A stretch of DNA of 64,000 bases from an uncultured Lachnospiraceae bacterium (GCA_946557105.1 CAMNSZ010000005.1:120540-184539), one strand, 5' to 3'. Shown: positions 9,521-19,020, counted from the first letter of the stretch. The notes: generated from the sequence alone by a model not told the origin. A program made the numbers and translations.

Positions 9521-10474
9521 TTATACCTCCTCCAGAAGCTGTCTCTCTATATGTAGGGAGAGATTATTTACACAATCATGGAAGGTTCCCTTCATGGTAC
9601 AGCCCGCCGCACGGATATGACCTCCTCCGCCAAAATAGGAAGCAACCCGAGCCACATCCACCTTATCGGTGGAGCGCAGACTGACCTTATATTCCAACAC
9701 TCCCGTCTCATACATAAATATAGCGCAGTCCACTCCTTTTATATTCCGAAGCTGATTGACTATTCCGTCCAAATCCTTGTGGGTCACATCATAAAAATCC
9801 ATAGTTTTGCGGTCCACTACGCTGACAATACAACGTCCATCCATGAATCGGACGCTCTCCATCAGGGCACGGCCCATAATCTGCGTCTGAAGATAAGTCT
9901 TTTGGTAAAAGGTCTCCTCTATCAGTCCGGGGAAATCAAATCCAAAGCTGATTAAATGAGCCGCCTTCTCCATAGTTGCCGGAGTGGTGTTAGAATACTG
10001 GAACACGCCGGTATCATGGATGATTCCGATATAAAGCGCCATTGCCAGATCCCTGTCAAGCTTATCCCTTTCCATTAAATCATAAAGCACTTCACAGGTG
10101 GAACCGGCCTTTGGTCTGATCTCGCAGATATCGCCGCTGCCTGTATTACTCACATGATGGTCTATATTAATCGTTTTTGCTGCACTATGAAAATACTTTT
10201 CCGCACCGCCCAAACGATCCCAAGAACAATCCAGCACAAAAAACACGTCGAAGGCTTCCTCCTCGGGAAAACTACTGTCAATCTCCCCAAAACCCTTTAT
10301 CTTGCTGAAAATATCGGCGGGCCTCTCTAAAAAAACCTTAACCTGCACCGCAGGCAGTTCCTTTTTCAAATATTGCTCCAGCGCCAGACAGGCTCCCACG
10401 CAGTCCCCGTCAGGCCTGACGTGTCCGCCGATACCAATTCTTTTTGCTCCCGTACATTCCTGCAATAAATTCAT
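9521..10474 (-). CDS. nrnA: DHH-family phosphoesterase NrnA (nanoRNase / pAp phosphatase)
   Basis: Degrades short oligoribonucleotides and 3'-phosphoadenosine-5'-phosphate. The N-terminal DHH domain has GHVRPDGDCVG (about residues 17-27), the DCSW segment and the signature IDHH; the C-terminal DHHA1 domain has GGGGHIRAAG. These bind Mn2+ and substrate. I start at the ATG at 10474 (MNLLQE), with GGAGG five bases upstream; the upstream ATG at 10486 overlaps that site. It follows rbfA across a terminator hairpin, so its expression probably needs read-through or a separate start. Confidence 0.93.
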   Translation of the reverse strand: MNLLQECTGAKRIGIGGHVRPDGDCVGACLALEQYLKKELPAVQVKVFLERPADIFSKIKGFGEIDSSFPEEEAFDVFFVLDCSWDRLGGAEKYFHSAAKTINIDHHVSNTGSGDICEIRPKAGSTCEVLYDLMERDKLDRDLAMALYIGIIHDTGVFQYSNTTPATMEKAAHLISFGFDFPGLIEETFYQKTYLQTQIMGRALMESVRFMDGRCIVSVVDRKTMDFYDVTHKDLDGIVNQLRNIKGVDCAIFMYETGVLEYKVSLRSTDKVDVARVASYFGGGGHIRAAGCTMKGTFHDCVNNLSLHIERQLLEEV

Positions 10475-10555
10475 ATATACCTCCATTCCGAAGCGTCCGC
10501 AAATTGCGGATTAAATGCACCGCTCTCATGCCACCCTCCTCGGCGGCAGATTAAC

Positions 10556-10580
10556 AAAAAGCCCCTATTAGGGGCTTTTT
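10556..10580 (-). terminator. Intrinsic terminator just after rbfA, inside the operon
   Basis: AAAAAGCCCC / TATTA / GGGGCTTTTT: a 10-bp perfect stem with flanking T-run on both strands, three bases after the rbfA stop codon and about 80 bases before the nrnA start. Confidence 0.85.
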
Positions 10581-10583
10581 GCA

Positions 10584-10955
10584 CTACTCCTGACCTTGTT
10601 CGTCCTGTGCAATGACTTCATCTATTTTATGCGACATATTGACGCCATACTCAATGGACTGATCCATCACAAAGAGGATATCGGGAGTATTCCGCAGATT
10701 AATTGTCTTGGCAAGCTTCATTTTTATAAAGCCCTCTGCGCTTTTAAGTCCTTTTAAAGTTGCCTCTCTCACCTCTTCGTCACCCAATACACTAATCCAT
10801 GCTTTACAGCTTTTCAAATCAGGCGCAACCTCCACGGCTACCACACTTGTCCATGGGCTTATCCGCGGATCCTTTATTTCACCTCTGATAATCTCTGCCA
10901 GCACCCTCTGGACTTCCCCGTTGACACGGGTATTTTTCACACTGTTTTTTCTCAT
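10584..10955 (-). CDS. rbfA: 30S ribosome-binding factor RbfA
   Basis: Late 30S subunit maturation factor that binds near the 16S rRNA 5' helix. It is a single KH-like domain protein of 123 aa. The family pattern is clear: N-terminal RVNGEVQRVLAEIIRGEI, then DPRIS, VAPDLKSCKAWISV and the C-terminal PDILFVMDQSIEYG segment. It sits 42 bases after infB, as in most bacteria, and is directly followed by an intrinsic terminator. Confidence 0.96.
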   Translation of the reverse strand: MRKNSVKNTRVNGEVQRVLAEIIRGEIKDPRISPWTSVVAVEVAPDLKSCKAWISVLGDEEVREATLKGLKSAEGFIKMKLAKTINLRNTPDILFVMDQSIEYGVNMSHKIDEVIAQDEQGQE

Positions 10956-10997
10956 TTATCCTCGCTCCTACCTGCCTACATTGGCAGAAAATGCCGC

Positions 10998-13900
10998 CTA
11001 ACGAGGCACCTCAACCATAATATATGCTTCTACAATATCAAGCTCCTGCATCTGGTCAAAGCCTTCAAATACAAGACCGCACTCAAATCCTGCTTTAACC
11101 TCTTTTACATCATCTTTAAATCTCTTAAGGGATGCCAGAGCGCCCTCGAATATCTGATTGCCCTCGCGGGTAATGCGAACCTTACAGCCTCTTTGGAATA
11201 CGCCGTCAAGCACATAAGAGCCCGCAATATTGCCGATTGCAGAAGCCTTAAATATCTGACGAACCTCGGCATGACCGATCACCTTCTCCTCAAATATAGG
11301 ATCCAGCATACCCTTCATCGCGGCCTCGATATCCTCAATTGCCTGATAGATTACCTTATATAATCTCACGTCCACGCCCTCTCGCTCAGCCGTAGCCTTC
11401 GCCGTAGCGTCAGGTCTCACATTGAAGCCTATAATAATTGCATTGGAGGCGCTTGCCAGCGTAACGTCCGATTCGTTGATTGCGCCAACGCCGCCATGAA
11501 TACATTTTACGACAACCTCCTCGTTGGAAAGCTTCATAAGCGACTGCTTGACAGCCTCAACGCTGCCCTGAACATCAGCCTTGACAATTAAATTCAATTC
11601 CTTTAAATTGCCCTCTTTGATCTGAGAGAACAAGTCATCCAAAGACATTCTTGTCTTGGTGTCCTCCAGCATCTTTTCCTTGTTCTGCGCCATATAAGTT
11701 TCGGCAAAGCTCTTTGCGGTCTTATCACTCTCATGAGCTATAAATACCTCGCCAGCACTGGGAACGTCGGATAAACCTAATATTTCCACGGGAGTGGAGG
11801 GTCCTGCCTCCTTCACCCTCCTGCCCTTGTCGTCCACCATGGCCCTCACCTTGCCATGGCAGGCGCCTGCGGATACAAAATCACCTACATGCAGCATACC
11901 CTTCTGTACCAGTATAGTTGCCACCGGTCCTCGCCCTTTGTCAAGCTCCGCCTCAATAACAAGACCTCTTGCCCTCCTTAAGGGATTTGCCTTGAGCTCC
12001 AAAATATCGGCAGTAAGCAGAATCATTTCTAACAGCTGCTCGATACCCTCGCCGCTCTTTGCAGAAACCGGCGCAAACACAGTACTGCCGCCCCAATCCT
12101 CGGGAATAAGCTCATATTCCGACAGCTCCTGCTTTACACGGTCAATATTTGCCGAAGGCTTATCAATTTTATTTACGGCAACAATAATCTCGATTCCCGC
12201 CGCCTTGGCATGATTGATTGCCTCAATAGTCTGAGGCATTACACCGTCGTCGGCCGCAACCACCAAAATGGCAATATCGGTGGCATTGGCGCCCCTCATA
12301 CGCATGGCGGTAAACGCCTCATGACCGGGAGTATCCAAAAAGGTAATCTTCCTTTCACCGACATTTACAGTATACGCACCAATGTGCTGGGTAATACCGC
12401 CCGCCTCCTTATCCGTGACATTTGTCTTACGGATAGCATCCAAAAGAGAAGTCTTTCCGTGATCCACATGACCCATAACACAGATAACAGGAGGTCTTTC
12501 CGTTAAGTTATCTTCCGCTTCCTCATCTTCTTTTAACAATTCCTCTATAACGTCAACCTTAACCTCCTTCTCACACAAAATATCGTATTCCATAGCGATA
12601 TTTTCTGCATCCTCATAGGAAATCTCTTGGTTAACGGTTACAATCTTGCCCTCCAAAAACAGCTTCTTTACAATGGCAGACGGCTGTAGCTTCATCTTCT
12701 CCGCAAGATCCTTAATCGTAATCATCTCGGGAAGAGTGATAACCTTGATAACCTCTTCTACGGCCTCTCCTTTTTTCTTTTCAGGCTTAATAAACCTGCC
12801 CGGCTTATTCTTTAAGGTCTCCTCCTCCTCATAGATCAGATCCTTTTTAGAACGCTTATCCTTTTCCTGACTGAAACGTCTCTTATCTTCCTCACGCTTC
12901 TTCTCTAAGTCCTTGGTGGGCGTTTCGCCTGCAAATCCCTTTGACTGCTGCTTATTATCGCGGTCACGGAATCCTGTTCCCTGTCCGGCTCCCCTGCCGT
13001 CACGATTGCCGGGTCTTACATCCCGTCCGTCACGTCCGCCGGGTCTTGCCGGTCTGTTAAAGCCTCCCTGCCTGTCTCCCTGCGGTCTGGCATTTCCTGC
13101 GGCTCCCCTGTTTTCCCTATTGTCTCTATTGTCCCGACCATCACGGTTATCCCTGTTATTTCTACCCTGATTCTGTCCACGGTCGGCACGATTTCCCATA
13201 CGTTCACCCTGCTGTCTGTTTCCTGATGTACGGTTATTGTCCTGACTGCGATGCTCACGGACGGGTCTATCCGTCTGCATACCGCCTGTAGTCTGTGTTT
13301 TTTCCGCACGCACCCTGTCGCCTTGCAGTCTGTCTGTCTGGACTCTGTCACTTTGCGGTCTGTCTGTCTGGACCCTGTCACTTTGTGGTCTGTCTGTCTG
13401 GACTCTGTCACTTTGTGATCTGTCTGTCTGAATTTTGTCACCCTGTATCCCGTCCGGCTTCTGTACGACTGTGTCCTCCCTCAGCGGTCTTTTGGGCTGC
13501 TGATTTTGATTATTGGGCACCATCTGCACGCTGGGAGTGGGCGAGGGCGGCGTCAAAGGCTTAATAGGACGGACCGGCGCCTGAGCCTGCACCCTGTTAT
13601 TATGACCGCTCTGAGGTTTATTATTTCCTCCGCCGTTTCTATTCTGGCTCTGACCACGGTCGGAGCGCTGACCCGACATTTTTGAATTCTGCGGATTACT
13701 TACAAAAATTATTTTCTTTTTCTTCTTGGGAGCCTCATCGGAAACTTCTGCCTTTTTCTCCGCCACTTTAGTGGCGTCCACTTTAGTGGCGTCCACTTTA
13801 GTGGCGTCTGTTTTAGCAACGTCCTTCTTGGACGCATCTGCATTTACGGTCTGCGTTCCAAGCTTCTCCGCTCCGGCCTCTCCCGTCACGGGAGCTGACT

Positions 13901-14105
13901 CCTTAACGGATTCCTTTGCCGCTTCTTTTTCCTTGGCCGAGGTGCTGAAGCTGCCAAATGTTCCTCTTACCAGTTTCGCTGCCTCCTCATCTACAGAGCT
14001 TTGTGCTGCTTTTGCCTCAATCCCCTTTTCCTGCAAAAAACTCAATATATCTTTACTTTGCATTTCCAATTCTTTTGCGAGTTCATGTACCTTTATTTTC
14101 GCCAT
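10998..14105 (-). CDS. infB: Translation initiation factor IF-2
   Basis: GTPase that places initiator tRNA on the 30S subunit and promotes subunit joining. I start at 14105 ([11 protein letters not shown]), where GGAGG lies five bases upstream; further upstream reading is spurious. An IF2_N domain at 1-55 is followed by a long disordered region (about 60-430) with direct repeats and R/N/G-rich stretches, then a second IF2_N domain. The G domain starts near residue 545 with GHVDHGKT, then [12 protein letters not shown] and SAKSG. Domains II-IV complete the protein. At 1035 aa it is longer than most Firmicute IF-2, the excess being in the repetitive linker. Confidence 0.97.
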   Translation of the reverse strand: MAKIKVHELAKELEMQSKDILSFLQEKGIEAKAAQSSVDEEAAKLVRGTFGSFSTSAKEKEAAKESVKESAPVTGEAGAEKLGTQTVNADASKKDVAKTDATKVDATKVDATKVAEKKAEVSDEAPKKKKKIIFVSNPQNSKMSGQRSDRGQSQNRNGGGNNKPQSGHNNRVQAQAPVRPIKPLTPPSPTPSVQMVPNNQNQQPKRPLREDTVVQKPDGIQGDKIQTDRSQSDRVQTDRPQSDRVQTDRPQSDRVQTDRLQGDRVRAEKTQTTGGMQTDRPVREHRSQDNNRTSGNRQQGERMGNRADRGQNQGRNNRDNRDGRDNRDNRENRGAAGNARPQGDRQGGFNRPARPGGRDGRDVRPGNRDGRGAGQGTGFRDRDNKQQSKGFAGETPTKDLEKKREEDKRRFSQEKDKRSKKDLIYEEEETLKNKPGRFIKPEKKKGEAVEEVIKVITLPEMITIKDLAEKMKLQPSAIVKKLFLEGKIVTVNQEISYEDAENIAMEYDILCEKEVKVDVIEELLKEDEEAEDNLTERPPVICVMGHVDHGKTSLLDAIRKTNVTDKEAGGITQHIGAYTVNVGERKITFLDTPGHEAFTAMRMRGANATDIAILVVAADDGVMPQTIEAINHAKAAGIEIIVAVNKIDKPSANIDRVKQELSEYELIPEDWGGSTVFAPVSAKSGEGIEQLLEMILLTADILELKANPLRRARGLVIEAELDKGRGPVATILVQKGMLHVGDFVSAGACHGKVRAMVDDKGRRVKEAGPSTPVEILGLSDVPSAGEVFIAHESDKTAKSFAETYMAQNKEKMLEDTKTRMSLDDLFSQIKEGNLKELNLIVKADVQGSVEAVKQSLMKLSNEEVVVKCIHGGVGAINESDVTLASASNAIIIGFNVRPDATAKATAEREGVDVRLYKVIYQAIEDIEAAMKGMLDPIFEEKVIGHAEVRQIFKASAIGNIAGSYVLDGVFQRGCKVRITREGNQIFEGALASLKRFKDDVKEVKAGFECGLVFEGFDQMQELDIVEAYIMVEVPR
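13329..13440. repeat. 30-bp tandem repeat within infB
   Basis: Nearly four copies of a 30-base unit encode a 10-residue repeat ([10 protein letters not shown]) in the disordered linker of IF-2. The first three copies differ by only a few bases; the fourth is diverged. The reading frame is kept. Confidence 0.9.
13763..13807. repeat. 15-bp tandem repeat within infB
   Basis: Three identical copies of CCACTTTAGTGGCGT encode the repeated ATKVD pentapeptide in the N-terminal linker of IF-2. Perfect identity implies recent slippage. Confidence 0.9.
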
Positions 14106-14136
14106 GCTTTCCTCCATTTCCGCCTCCTGCGGCATT

Positions 14137-14454
14137 CTACTTGATTTCCAGTTGTTTGATGAGCGCAGCCGCCAAACCTGCGTCACATACACCCAGAGAA
14201 GACCGCAGGTCCTTTCCGATTGCCCGACCCAAATCTTCCTTTGTTCCATATTCATATACCGGAATATTATAAAAAGAACATTTATTCATAAACAATTTCT
14301 TTGTGTTGGCTGAGGCATCCTCCGCTACAATCGCCAGACACGCAGTTCCGTTTTTTACGGCCTCTTCAGTCTGCTGCTCTCCGCTCACCAGATAATGCCC
14401 TCTCATTGCCAGACCCAAGAGTGATAACACCTTATTCTGCTTCAAGCTTTTCAA
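14137..14454 (-). CDS. ylxQ: L7Ae-family RNA-binding protein YlxQ
   Basis: Small (105 aa) member of the L7Ae/L30e/S12e kink-turn-binding family. It has the LLGLAMRG start, the [13 protein letters not shown] segment and the [16 protein letters not shown] motif typical of YlxQ. Its start overlaps the rnpM gene by 23 bases, and infB begins 31 bases after its stop. RNA target not known from sequence. Confidence 0.92.
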   Translation of the reverse strand: MKSLKQNKVLSLLGLAMRGHYLVSGEQQTEEAVKNGTACLAIVAEDASANTKKLFMNKCSFYNIPVYEYGTKEDLGRAIGKDLRSSLGVCDAGLAAALIKQLEIK

Positions 14455-14704
14455 ACTCCCTTTCTAGGGTATCATATACCTCTTGCGGAATATTCATTTT
14501 GAAGGAACGCTCCAACCCTTTGTTCCGATGAGCTTCCCGTAAACATTCCTTGCTTTTACAAACATATGCGCCTCTTCCGTTCTTTTTGCCTGTTATATCC
14601 AAACAGATGTCGCCTTCTGCGGTTTTTATGACACGCAGCATTTCCTTTTTGCCCTTCATTTCACCGCAGCCCACACACTGCCTCAAAGGAATCTTTTTCG
14701 CCAT
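14432..14704 (-). CDS. rnpM: YlxR family protein RnpM (RNase P modulator)
   Basis: Short (about 90 aa) basic protein with the YlxR signature: IPLRQCVGCGE near the N-terminus, then GRGAYVCKSKECL. YlxR has been described as an RNase P modulator in Bacillus. The start is ambiguous: ATG at 14704 with AGGG six bases upstream, or TTG two codons earlier with GGAG five bases upstream; I use the ATG. It lies between nusA and ylxQ, the conserved order. The two Cys pairs (CxxC and CxxxxC) could bind metal, an inference. Confidence 0.92.
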   Translation of the reverse strand: MAKKIPLRQCVGCGEMKGKKEMLRVIKTAEGDICLDITGKKNGRGAYVCKSKECLREAHRNKGLERSFKMNIPQEVYDTLEREFEKLEAE

Positions 14705-14727
14705 ACGCAACCCTGCTCCTTTAAAAT

Positions 14728-15840
14728 TTATTCTTCCTCGTATTCCTCGTCCTCATAGTCATCATCCATGTAATCCTCATAACGGAAACCGGGGGCGTCC
14801 TTAGCCTGCGTCTCGGACTTAATATCAATCTTATATCCTGTAAGTCTTGCCGCCAGTCTTGCATTCTGCCCCTCCTTACCAATCGCCAGAGACAGCTGAT
14901 AATCAGGCACAACTACCTTTGCCGTCTTCTCGTCGGGATCTGCAAATACCGCTACAATCTTTGCCGGGGACAATGCGTTCTGAATCAGATTTCCGGGATT
15001 TTCATCCCAGTTCACAATATCTATCTTCTCACCGCGAAGCTCCTCCACAATGGCGTTTACTCTTGCCCCGTTCATACCTACGCATGCTCCCACCGCGTCT
15101 ACATTTGGGTTTCTGCTCCAGACTGCAATCTTGGTACGGCTTCCTGCTTCTCTTGCAATGCTCTTGATTTCTACGGTACCGTCCTTAATCTCCGTTACCT
15201 CCGACTCAAACAATCTCTTGACCAGCTCGGGATGCGTACGGCTCACATTTATTCTTGGACCCTTAGGCGTACTCTTTACTTCAAGAATATACACCTTAAT
15301 ACGCTCGGTAGGCCTGAATGCTTCGCCCTTTACCTGTTCGCTTTCGCTCAGCATGGCATCCGCTTTACCCAGATTAATGCTAATGTTCTTTCCGATATAG
15401 CGCTGAACCACACCGGTTACCACATCCTTCTCTTTCTCATAATACTGATTATAAATTACGCTTCTCTCCTCCTCGCGAATCTTCTGCAAAATCACGTTTT
15501 TAGCATTTTGTGTGGCAATACGGCCAAATTCCTTGGATTTGATTTCAACGTTTAATATATCTCCCACCTGAGCCTTTTGCGACAGCTCCTTCGCGTCATC
15601 CAGCGCAATCTGCAGGCAGTCGTCCTCCACATCATCGGCTGTGGCAACGACCTCTTTCTCGGCATATACCAGAAAGTCACAGGTTTCACGATTGATTTCA
15701 ACTTTAACGTTATCTGCCTTACCAAAATGATTTTTACATGCCGTCATCAAAGAATTTTCAATCGCTTCAAACAGCGTTTCCTTGCTGATTTCCTTCTCCT
15801 TTTCCAGAATATCCAATGCCTCCATCAATTCCTTGTTCAT
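14728..15840 (-). CDS. nusA: Transcription termination/antitermination factor NusA
   Basis: Binds RNA polymerase and nascent RNA to control pausing, termination and antitermination. Order: N-terminal polymerase-binding domain (1 to about 125), S1 domain with GVVQRYIGKNISINL (about 135-200), then KH1 and KH2, including NVDAVGACVGMNGARVNAIVEEL and LAIGKEGQNARLAARLTG. The 370-aa length without C-terminal acidic repeats is normal for Firmicutes; it ends in a short acidic D/E tail. Two ATGs are adjacent; the one at 15840 has better spacing from GGAGG. Confidence 0.97.
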   Translation of the reverse strand: MNKELMEALDILEKEKEISKETLFEAIENSLMTACKNHFGKADNVKVEINRETCDFLVYAEKEVVATADDVEDDCLQIALDDAKELSQKAQVGDILNVEIKSKEFGRIATQNAKNVILQKIREEERSVIYNQYYEKEKDVVTGVVQRYIGKNISINLGKADAMLSESEQVKGEAFRPTERIKVYILEVKSTPKGPRINVSRTHPELVKRLFESEVTEIKDGTVEIKSIAREAGSRTKIAVWSRNPNVDAVGACVGMNGARVNAIVEELRGEKIDIVNWDENPGNLIQNALSPAKIVAVFADPDEKTAKVVVPDYQLSLAIGKEGQNARLAARLTGYKIDIKSETQAKDAPGFRYEDYMDDDYEDEEYEEE

Positions 15841-15877
15841 CATTTCCTCCGTTCCGGCTTTTCGCCCTGTCGTTTTC

Positions 15878-16342
15878 CTAAAAATCCAATGCTAATCTTA
15901 TAAGTGCCACATCCGCCCGCTTAAAGGTTCTGGATATATTCTCCTCCATAATGGTAATATTTTCGGTGTCAAAGCTGTCCAGAACCCCTGAAAATTCCTT
16001 TCGTTTGTCCATAGGCTTAAAAAGCTTGAGCTCTACCTCCATGCCCAGACTTTTTTGCAGGTGCTTATCCTTCTTCAATGTCCTTCCAAGCCCCGGGCTG
16101 CTAACCTCCAAAATATAGGCATCGGGAATAAAATCCTCCTTGTCTAACGCATCCGAAAGGGCTCGGCTCACGTTCTCACAATCGGTAATGTTCACTCCGT
16201 CCTTCTTGTCAATATAGGCGCGCAGATAATACTGACTGCCTTCCCTTACATATTCCACATCATAAATCTCAACGCCATTTGCTTCGGCAATGGGCAAAAG
16301 GAGCGCTTCCGCCCTAGTCTCATATACTTCCCTTTTCGACAT
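15878..16342 (-). CDS. rimP: Ribosome maturation factor RimP
   Basis: 30S subunit assembly factor, 154 aa. The N-terminal alpha/beta domain carries VEIYDVEYVREGSQYYLRAYIDK and DCENVSRALSDALD; LEVSSPGLGRTLKK and the C-terminal SH3-like barrel follow. GGAGGAGATAA precedes the ATG. It is the first gene of the nusA-infB operon, read from the promoter at 16496-16524 through a leader that contains a hairpin. Confidence 0.96.
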   Translation of the reverse strand: MSKREVYETRAEALLLPIAEANGVEIYDVEYVREGSQYYLRAYIDKKDGVNITDCENVSRALSDALDKEDFIPDAYILEVSSPGLGRTLKKDKHLQKSLGMEVELKLFKPMDKRKEFSGVLDSFDTENITIMEENISRTFKRADVALIRLALDF

Positions 16343-16442
16343 TTATCTCCTCCGTCTTCTCATAAATTTTACCGCCCTTTTACGCTGCTTTTGCATACAT
16401 CAAAGCTTCCCGATGCCTTATTTGGTATAAACACAAACAAGA

Positions 16443-16465
16443 AAGAGTGGCACACGTCCACTCTT
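16443..16465 (-). promoter_or_regulatory. Hairpin in the rimP leader
   Basis: AAGAGTGG / CCACTCTT, an 8-bp perfect stem with a 7-base loop, starts about 20 bases after the expected transcription start of the rimP operon. On the minus strand it is followed by TTCTTGTTTG, so it could act as a weak terminator or attenuator. Confidence 0.6.
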
Positions 16466-16495
16466 ACTCTAGTAACCATCTTGAATTCTATAGCA

Positions 16496-16524
16496 AGTAT
16501 AGCCCTAGTTTACCGGATTGTCAA
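16496..16524 (-). promoter_or_regulatory. Sigma-A promoter of the rimP-nusA-infB operon
   Basis: Minus-strand TTGACA (16519-16524), 17-base spacer, TATACT (16496-16501), about 150 bases before rimP. Confidence 0.87.
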
Positions 16525-16617
16525 TGTTTTTTATCCAAATAACCTGCAAAAAATATTTGATAAGCCATTCATTGCAGCGTATTCGCTTTATTACGGCTCC
16601 GCCTGTCAGAAGAATAT

Positions 16618-16655
16618 AAAAAAACGACACCATCCTTGGGTAGTTGGATGGCGTC
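16618..16655 (-). terminator. Orphan intrinsic terminator upstream of the rimP promoter
   Basis: On the minus strand GACGCCATCC / GGATGGTGTC form a 10-bp stem (one G-U pair) followed by a run of seven T. It lies upstream of the rimP promoter and has no visible minus-strand gene before it; only aroF, on the opposite strand, is beyond it. Confidence 0.8.
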
Positions 16656-16785
16656 TCAAAAAGGGGAGGTTTAGTTATTTAAAACTTACATGTAATATAC
16701 AATCCGATAACATAAAAAGGAATGGATTATTTTAATAAAAAAATGTATTATCTTGTTATTTATCACTTTAAACTGCTAAATTCTC

Positions 16786-16814
16786 TTGCATGATACTTAA
16801 AGTTATACTATAAT
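16786..16814 (+). promoter_or_regulatory. Sigma-A promoter of the DAHP synthase gene
   Basis: TTGCAT (16786-16791), 17-base spacer, TATAAT (16809-16814), about 50 bases before the chosen start codon. Confidence 0.82.
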
Positions 16815-16863
16815 GATAACGATTTATAAAGAAAGGATTTGCCCTCAGGGCATGGTGAATACA

Positions 16864-17892
16864 ATGAGCTTTGAATTTATCAAAAAACTGCCTACTCCGG
16901 CAGAAATCAAGGAAGAATATGCGCTTCCTCCCCAACTGGCAAAGATCAAGGAAGCCCGCGACGCCGAAATCAGCGACGTCATTACAGGCAAAAGCAATAA
17001 ATTTCTTGTTATCATCGGGCCCTGCTCCGCAGATAATGAGGATTCCGTATGCGACTATGTCAACCGGCTTGCCAAGGTAAACGAAAAAGTAAAAGACAAA
17101 CTGATTCTGATTCCAAGAATCTACACTAACAAGCCCCGCACTACCGGCGAGGGCTATAAGGGTATGGTACATCAGCCGGATCCTGAGAAGAAGCCTGATT
17201 TCTTAGCCGGTCTGGTTGCCATCAGGAAAATGCATATTCGCGCGATTGCAGAAACCGGACTTACCGCCGCGGACGAAATGCTTTATCCTGAAAACTGGCG
17301 GTATGTCTCCGACCTTTTATCTTATGTAGCAATCGGCGCCCGCTCCGTTGAGGATCAGCAGCACCGTCTTACCGTTAGCGGCTTTGATGTGGCGGCAGGC
17401 ATGAAAAATCCTACCAGCGGCGATTTTTCCGTTATGCTTAATTCCGTATATGCGGCTCAACACCCCCACTCCTTTATCTACAGAGGATGGGAGGTCAATA
17501 CTACCGGGAACGAGCTGGCACATACTATTCTTCGCGGCGCTACAAACAAATATGGGCATAATGTTCCAAATTATCATTATGAAGATTTAAGACGCCTTAT
17601 GGAGATGTACCAAAGCATGAATTTGAAAAATCATGCTTGCGTTATCGATTCCAACCACTCCAACTCCAATAAACAATTTGAGCAGCAGATTCGTATTGTC
17701 AAGGAGGTTATGCACAGCCGTAAGCTCAATTCCGAAATCCACAGTCTGGTGAAGGGCGTTATGATTGAAAGTTATATTGAAGAAGGCTGTCAGAAGGTAG
17801 GCGGCGGCATCTATGGCAAATCAATCACAGATCCCTGTCTTGGCTGGGAGGCTTCGGAAAAGCTTATCTATGACATTGCGGAATACGAATAG
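16864..17892 (+). CDS. aroF: 3-deoxy-7-phosphoheptulonate synthase (class I, AroG/AroF type)
   Basis: First enzyme of the shikimate pathway: condenses phosphoenolpyruvate with erythrose 4-phosphate. Class I features are VIIGPCSADN near residue 55, RIYTNKPRTTGEGYKGM, the GARSVEDQQHR segment with substrate-binding residues, DSNHSNSNK with a metal His, and the C-terminal GKSITDPCLGWE. Start at 16864 (MSFEFIKK), preceded by GGTGA; an ATG four codons earlier (16852) also fits, and the ATG at 16813 lies in the -10 box, so it is excluded. At 342 aa it has normal length. It stands alone without other aro genes. Feedback specificity cannot be read. Confidence 0.95.
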   Translation: MSFEFIKKLPTPAEIKEEYALPPQLAKIKEARDAEISDVITGKSNKFLVIIGPCSADNEDSVCDYVNRLAKVNEKVKDKLILIPRIYTNKPRTTGEGYKGMVHQPDPEKKPDFLAGLVAIRKMHIRAIAETGLTAADEMLYPENWRYVSDLLSYVAIGARSVEDQQHRLTVSGFDVAAGMKNPTSGDFSVMLNSVYAAQHPHSFIYRGWEVNTTGNELAHTILRGATNKYGHNVPNYHYEDLRRLMEMYQSMNLKNHACVIDSNHSNSNKQFEQQIRIVKEVMHSRKLNSEIHSLVKGVMIESYIEEGCQKVGGGIYGKSITDPCLGWEASEKLIYDIAEYE

Positions 17893-17956
17893 ACATAGGG
17901 GTTAAATAAAAGGGCCGCAGGCTCTATATAAAATCTATATAAACTATGCAAACTAT

Positions 17957-18003
17957 GCAAAAAGAAAGCTTCCGGTTTATCAAAAATCGGGAGCTTTCTT
18001 TTG
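17957..18003 (+). terminator. Intrinsic terminator after aroF
   Basis: AAAGAAAGCT(T)CCG / CGG(G)AGCTTTCTTT with a central loop, followed by TTTTGATTTG. It lies between the convergent aroF and xerD-like genes and may work both ways. Two copies of AAACTATGC precede it. Confidence 0.8.
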
Positions 18004-18052
18004 ATTTGCTTATAAACTGATTTATGACGCAAATCCGGTCTGTCCGACCGGA

Positions 18053-18937
18053 TTACGCGCGCGGGTGTGTCTTGGCATATACGCCCCGCAAACGGTTCCG
18101 ATTCATTGACGCATAAATCTGAGTGGTAGAAATATCCGAATGTCCCAACATTTCCTGTACGCTCTTTAAATCCGCACCGTTTTCCACCAAATGCGCCGCA
18201 AACGAATGTCTAAGCGTATGAGGCGTTATTTCTTCCTGAATTCCCGCCTTTTGGGCATATCCTTTGATTAACTTCCAAAATCCCTGTCTGCTCATGGTGT
18301 TCCCCGTACAATTAACAAACAATATCCCCGTATCCTCATTTCTAATCAATGCCGGCCTGCCGTTCTGCAAATACTGTACAAGGGCTCTCCCCGCCTTCTG
18401 TCCGAAAGGGATTATTCTCTTTTTGCTCCCGTCGCAACAGACAAGCTGTCCAAGCTTAATATTTAAATCCGAAACCTTAAGTGTAATGAGCTCCGTTACA
18501 CGAATACCGGTCGCATAAAGAAGTTCAAGCATAGCCTTATCCCTAAGCTCCTTTGGAGTATTACCAGACGGCTGCGACAACAGACATGAGACCTCCTCCA
18601 TGCTTATTATTCCGGGAATCCTCTTCTCTATCTTAGGCGCCTTAAGCCTCTCAGATATGTCCTCACTCACTATCCCTTCCTTATTCATATAGTGATAGAA
18701 GGCTTTTATAGACGCTATATTTCTGGATATGGTGGCAGTTTTAAGCTTCTTCGCCTCCAGCGCATTTACAAATTCCTTTAGATGCTCTTCCTCCACGCTA
18801 TCTATTTCTTGAATCCCCCTGTCTTCCAAATAGGAACGCAGCTTCATCAAATCACGACGATATGATAGCTGTGTGTTTTCTGACTTTTTCATCACATCTC
18901 GCAAATATTCTATAAATGCATCGATTGCTTTCTCCAT
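18053..18937 (-). CDS. xerD: Tyrosine recombinase, XerD-like
   Basis: Site-specific recombinase, probably for chromosome dimer resolution at dif. An N-terminal SAM-like core-binding domain (1-90) precedes the catalytic domain with Arg in ATGIRVTEL, Lys in a beta-hairpin (SKKRIIPFG), HTLRH, LGHSDISTTQ and the nucleophile Tyr in TQIYAS. All six expected residues are seen. At 294 aa it matches XerC/XerD length. Its place before spoIIM fits the Firmicute xerD/ripX context. XerC versus XerD cannot be fully settled by eye. Confidence 0.92.
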   Translation of the reverse strand: MEKAIDAFIEYLRDVMKKSENTQLSYRRDLMKLRSYLEDRGIQEIDSVEEEHLKEFVNALEAKKLKTATISRNIASIKAFYHYMNKEGIVSEDISERLKAPKIEKRIPGIISMEEVSCLLSQPSGNTPKELRDKAMLELLYATGIRVTELITLKVSDLNIKLGQLVCCDGSKKRIIPFGQKAGRALVQYLQNGRPALIRNEDTGILFVNCTGNTMSRQGFWKLIKGYAQKAGIQEEITPHTLRHSFAAHLVENGADLKSVQEMLGHSDISTTQIYASMNRNRLRGVYAKTHPRA

Positions 18938-18991
18938 GCGCCTGCACCCTTCCTAACCTTAAGCGGCATTCCTTAAACGCCATAGATTTTT

Positions 18992-19020
18992 ATTATAATG
19001 ACAAAGTTCAAGAAACGCAA
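18992..19020 (-). promoter_or_regulatory. Probable sigma-A promoter of the xerD-like gene
   Basis: Minus-strand TTGCGT (19015-19020), 17-base spacer, TATAAT (18992-18997), about 55 bases before the start codon. Confidence 0.6.

Noticed and set aside
13016..13441. 141-codon alternative frame within infB
   Set aside because: Its repeats simply mirror the tandem repeats of infB read in another frame; no start site.
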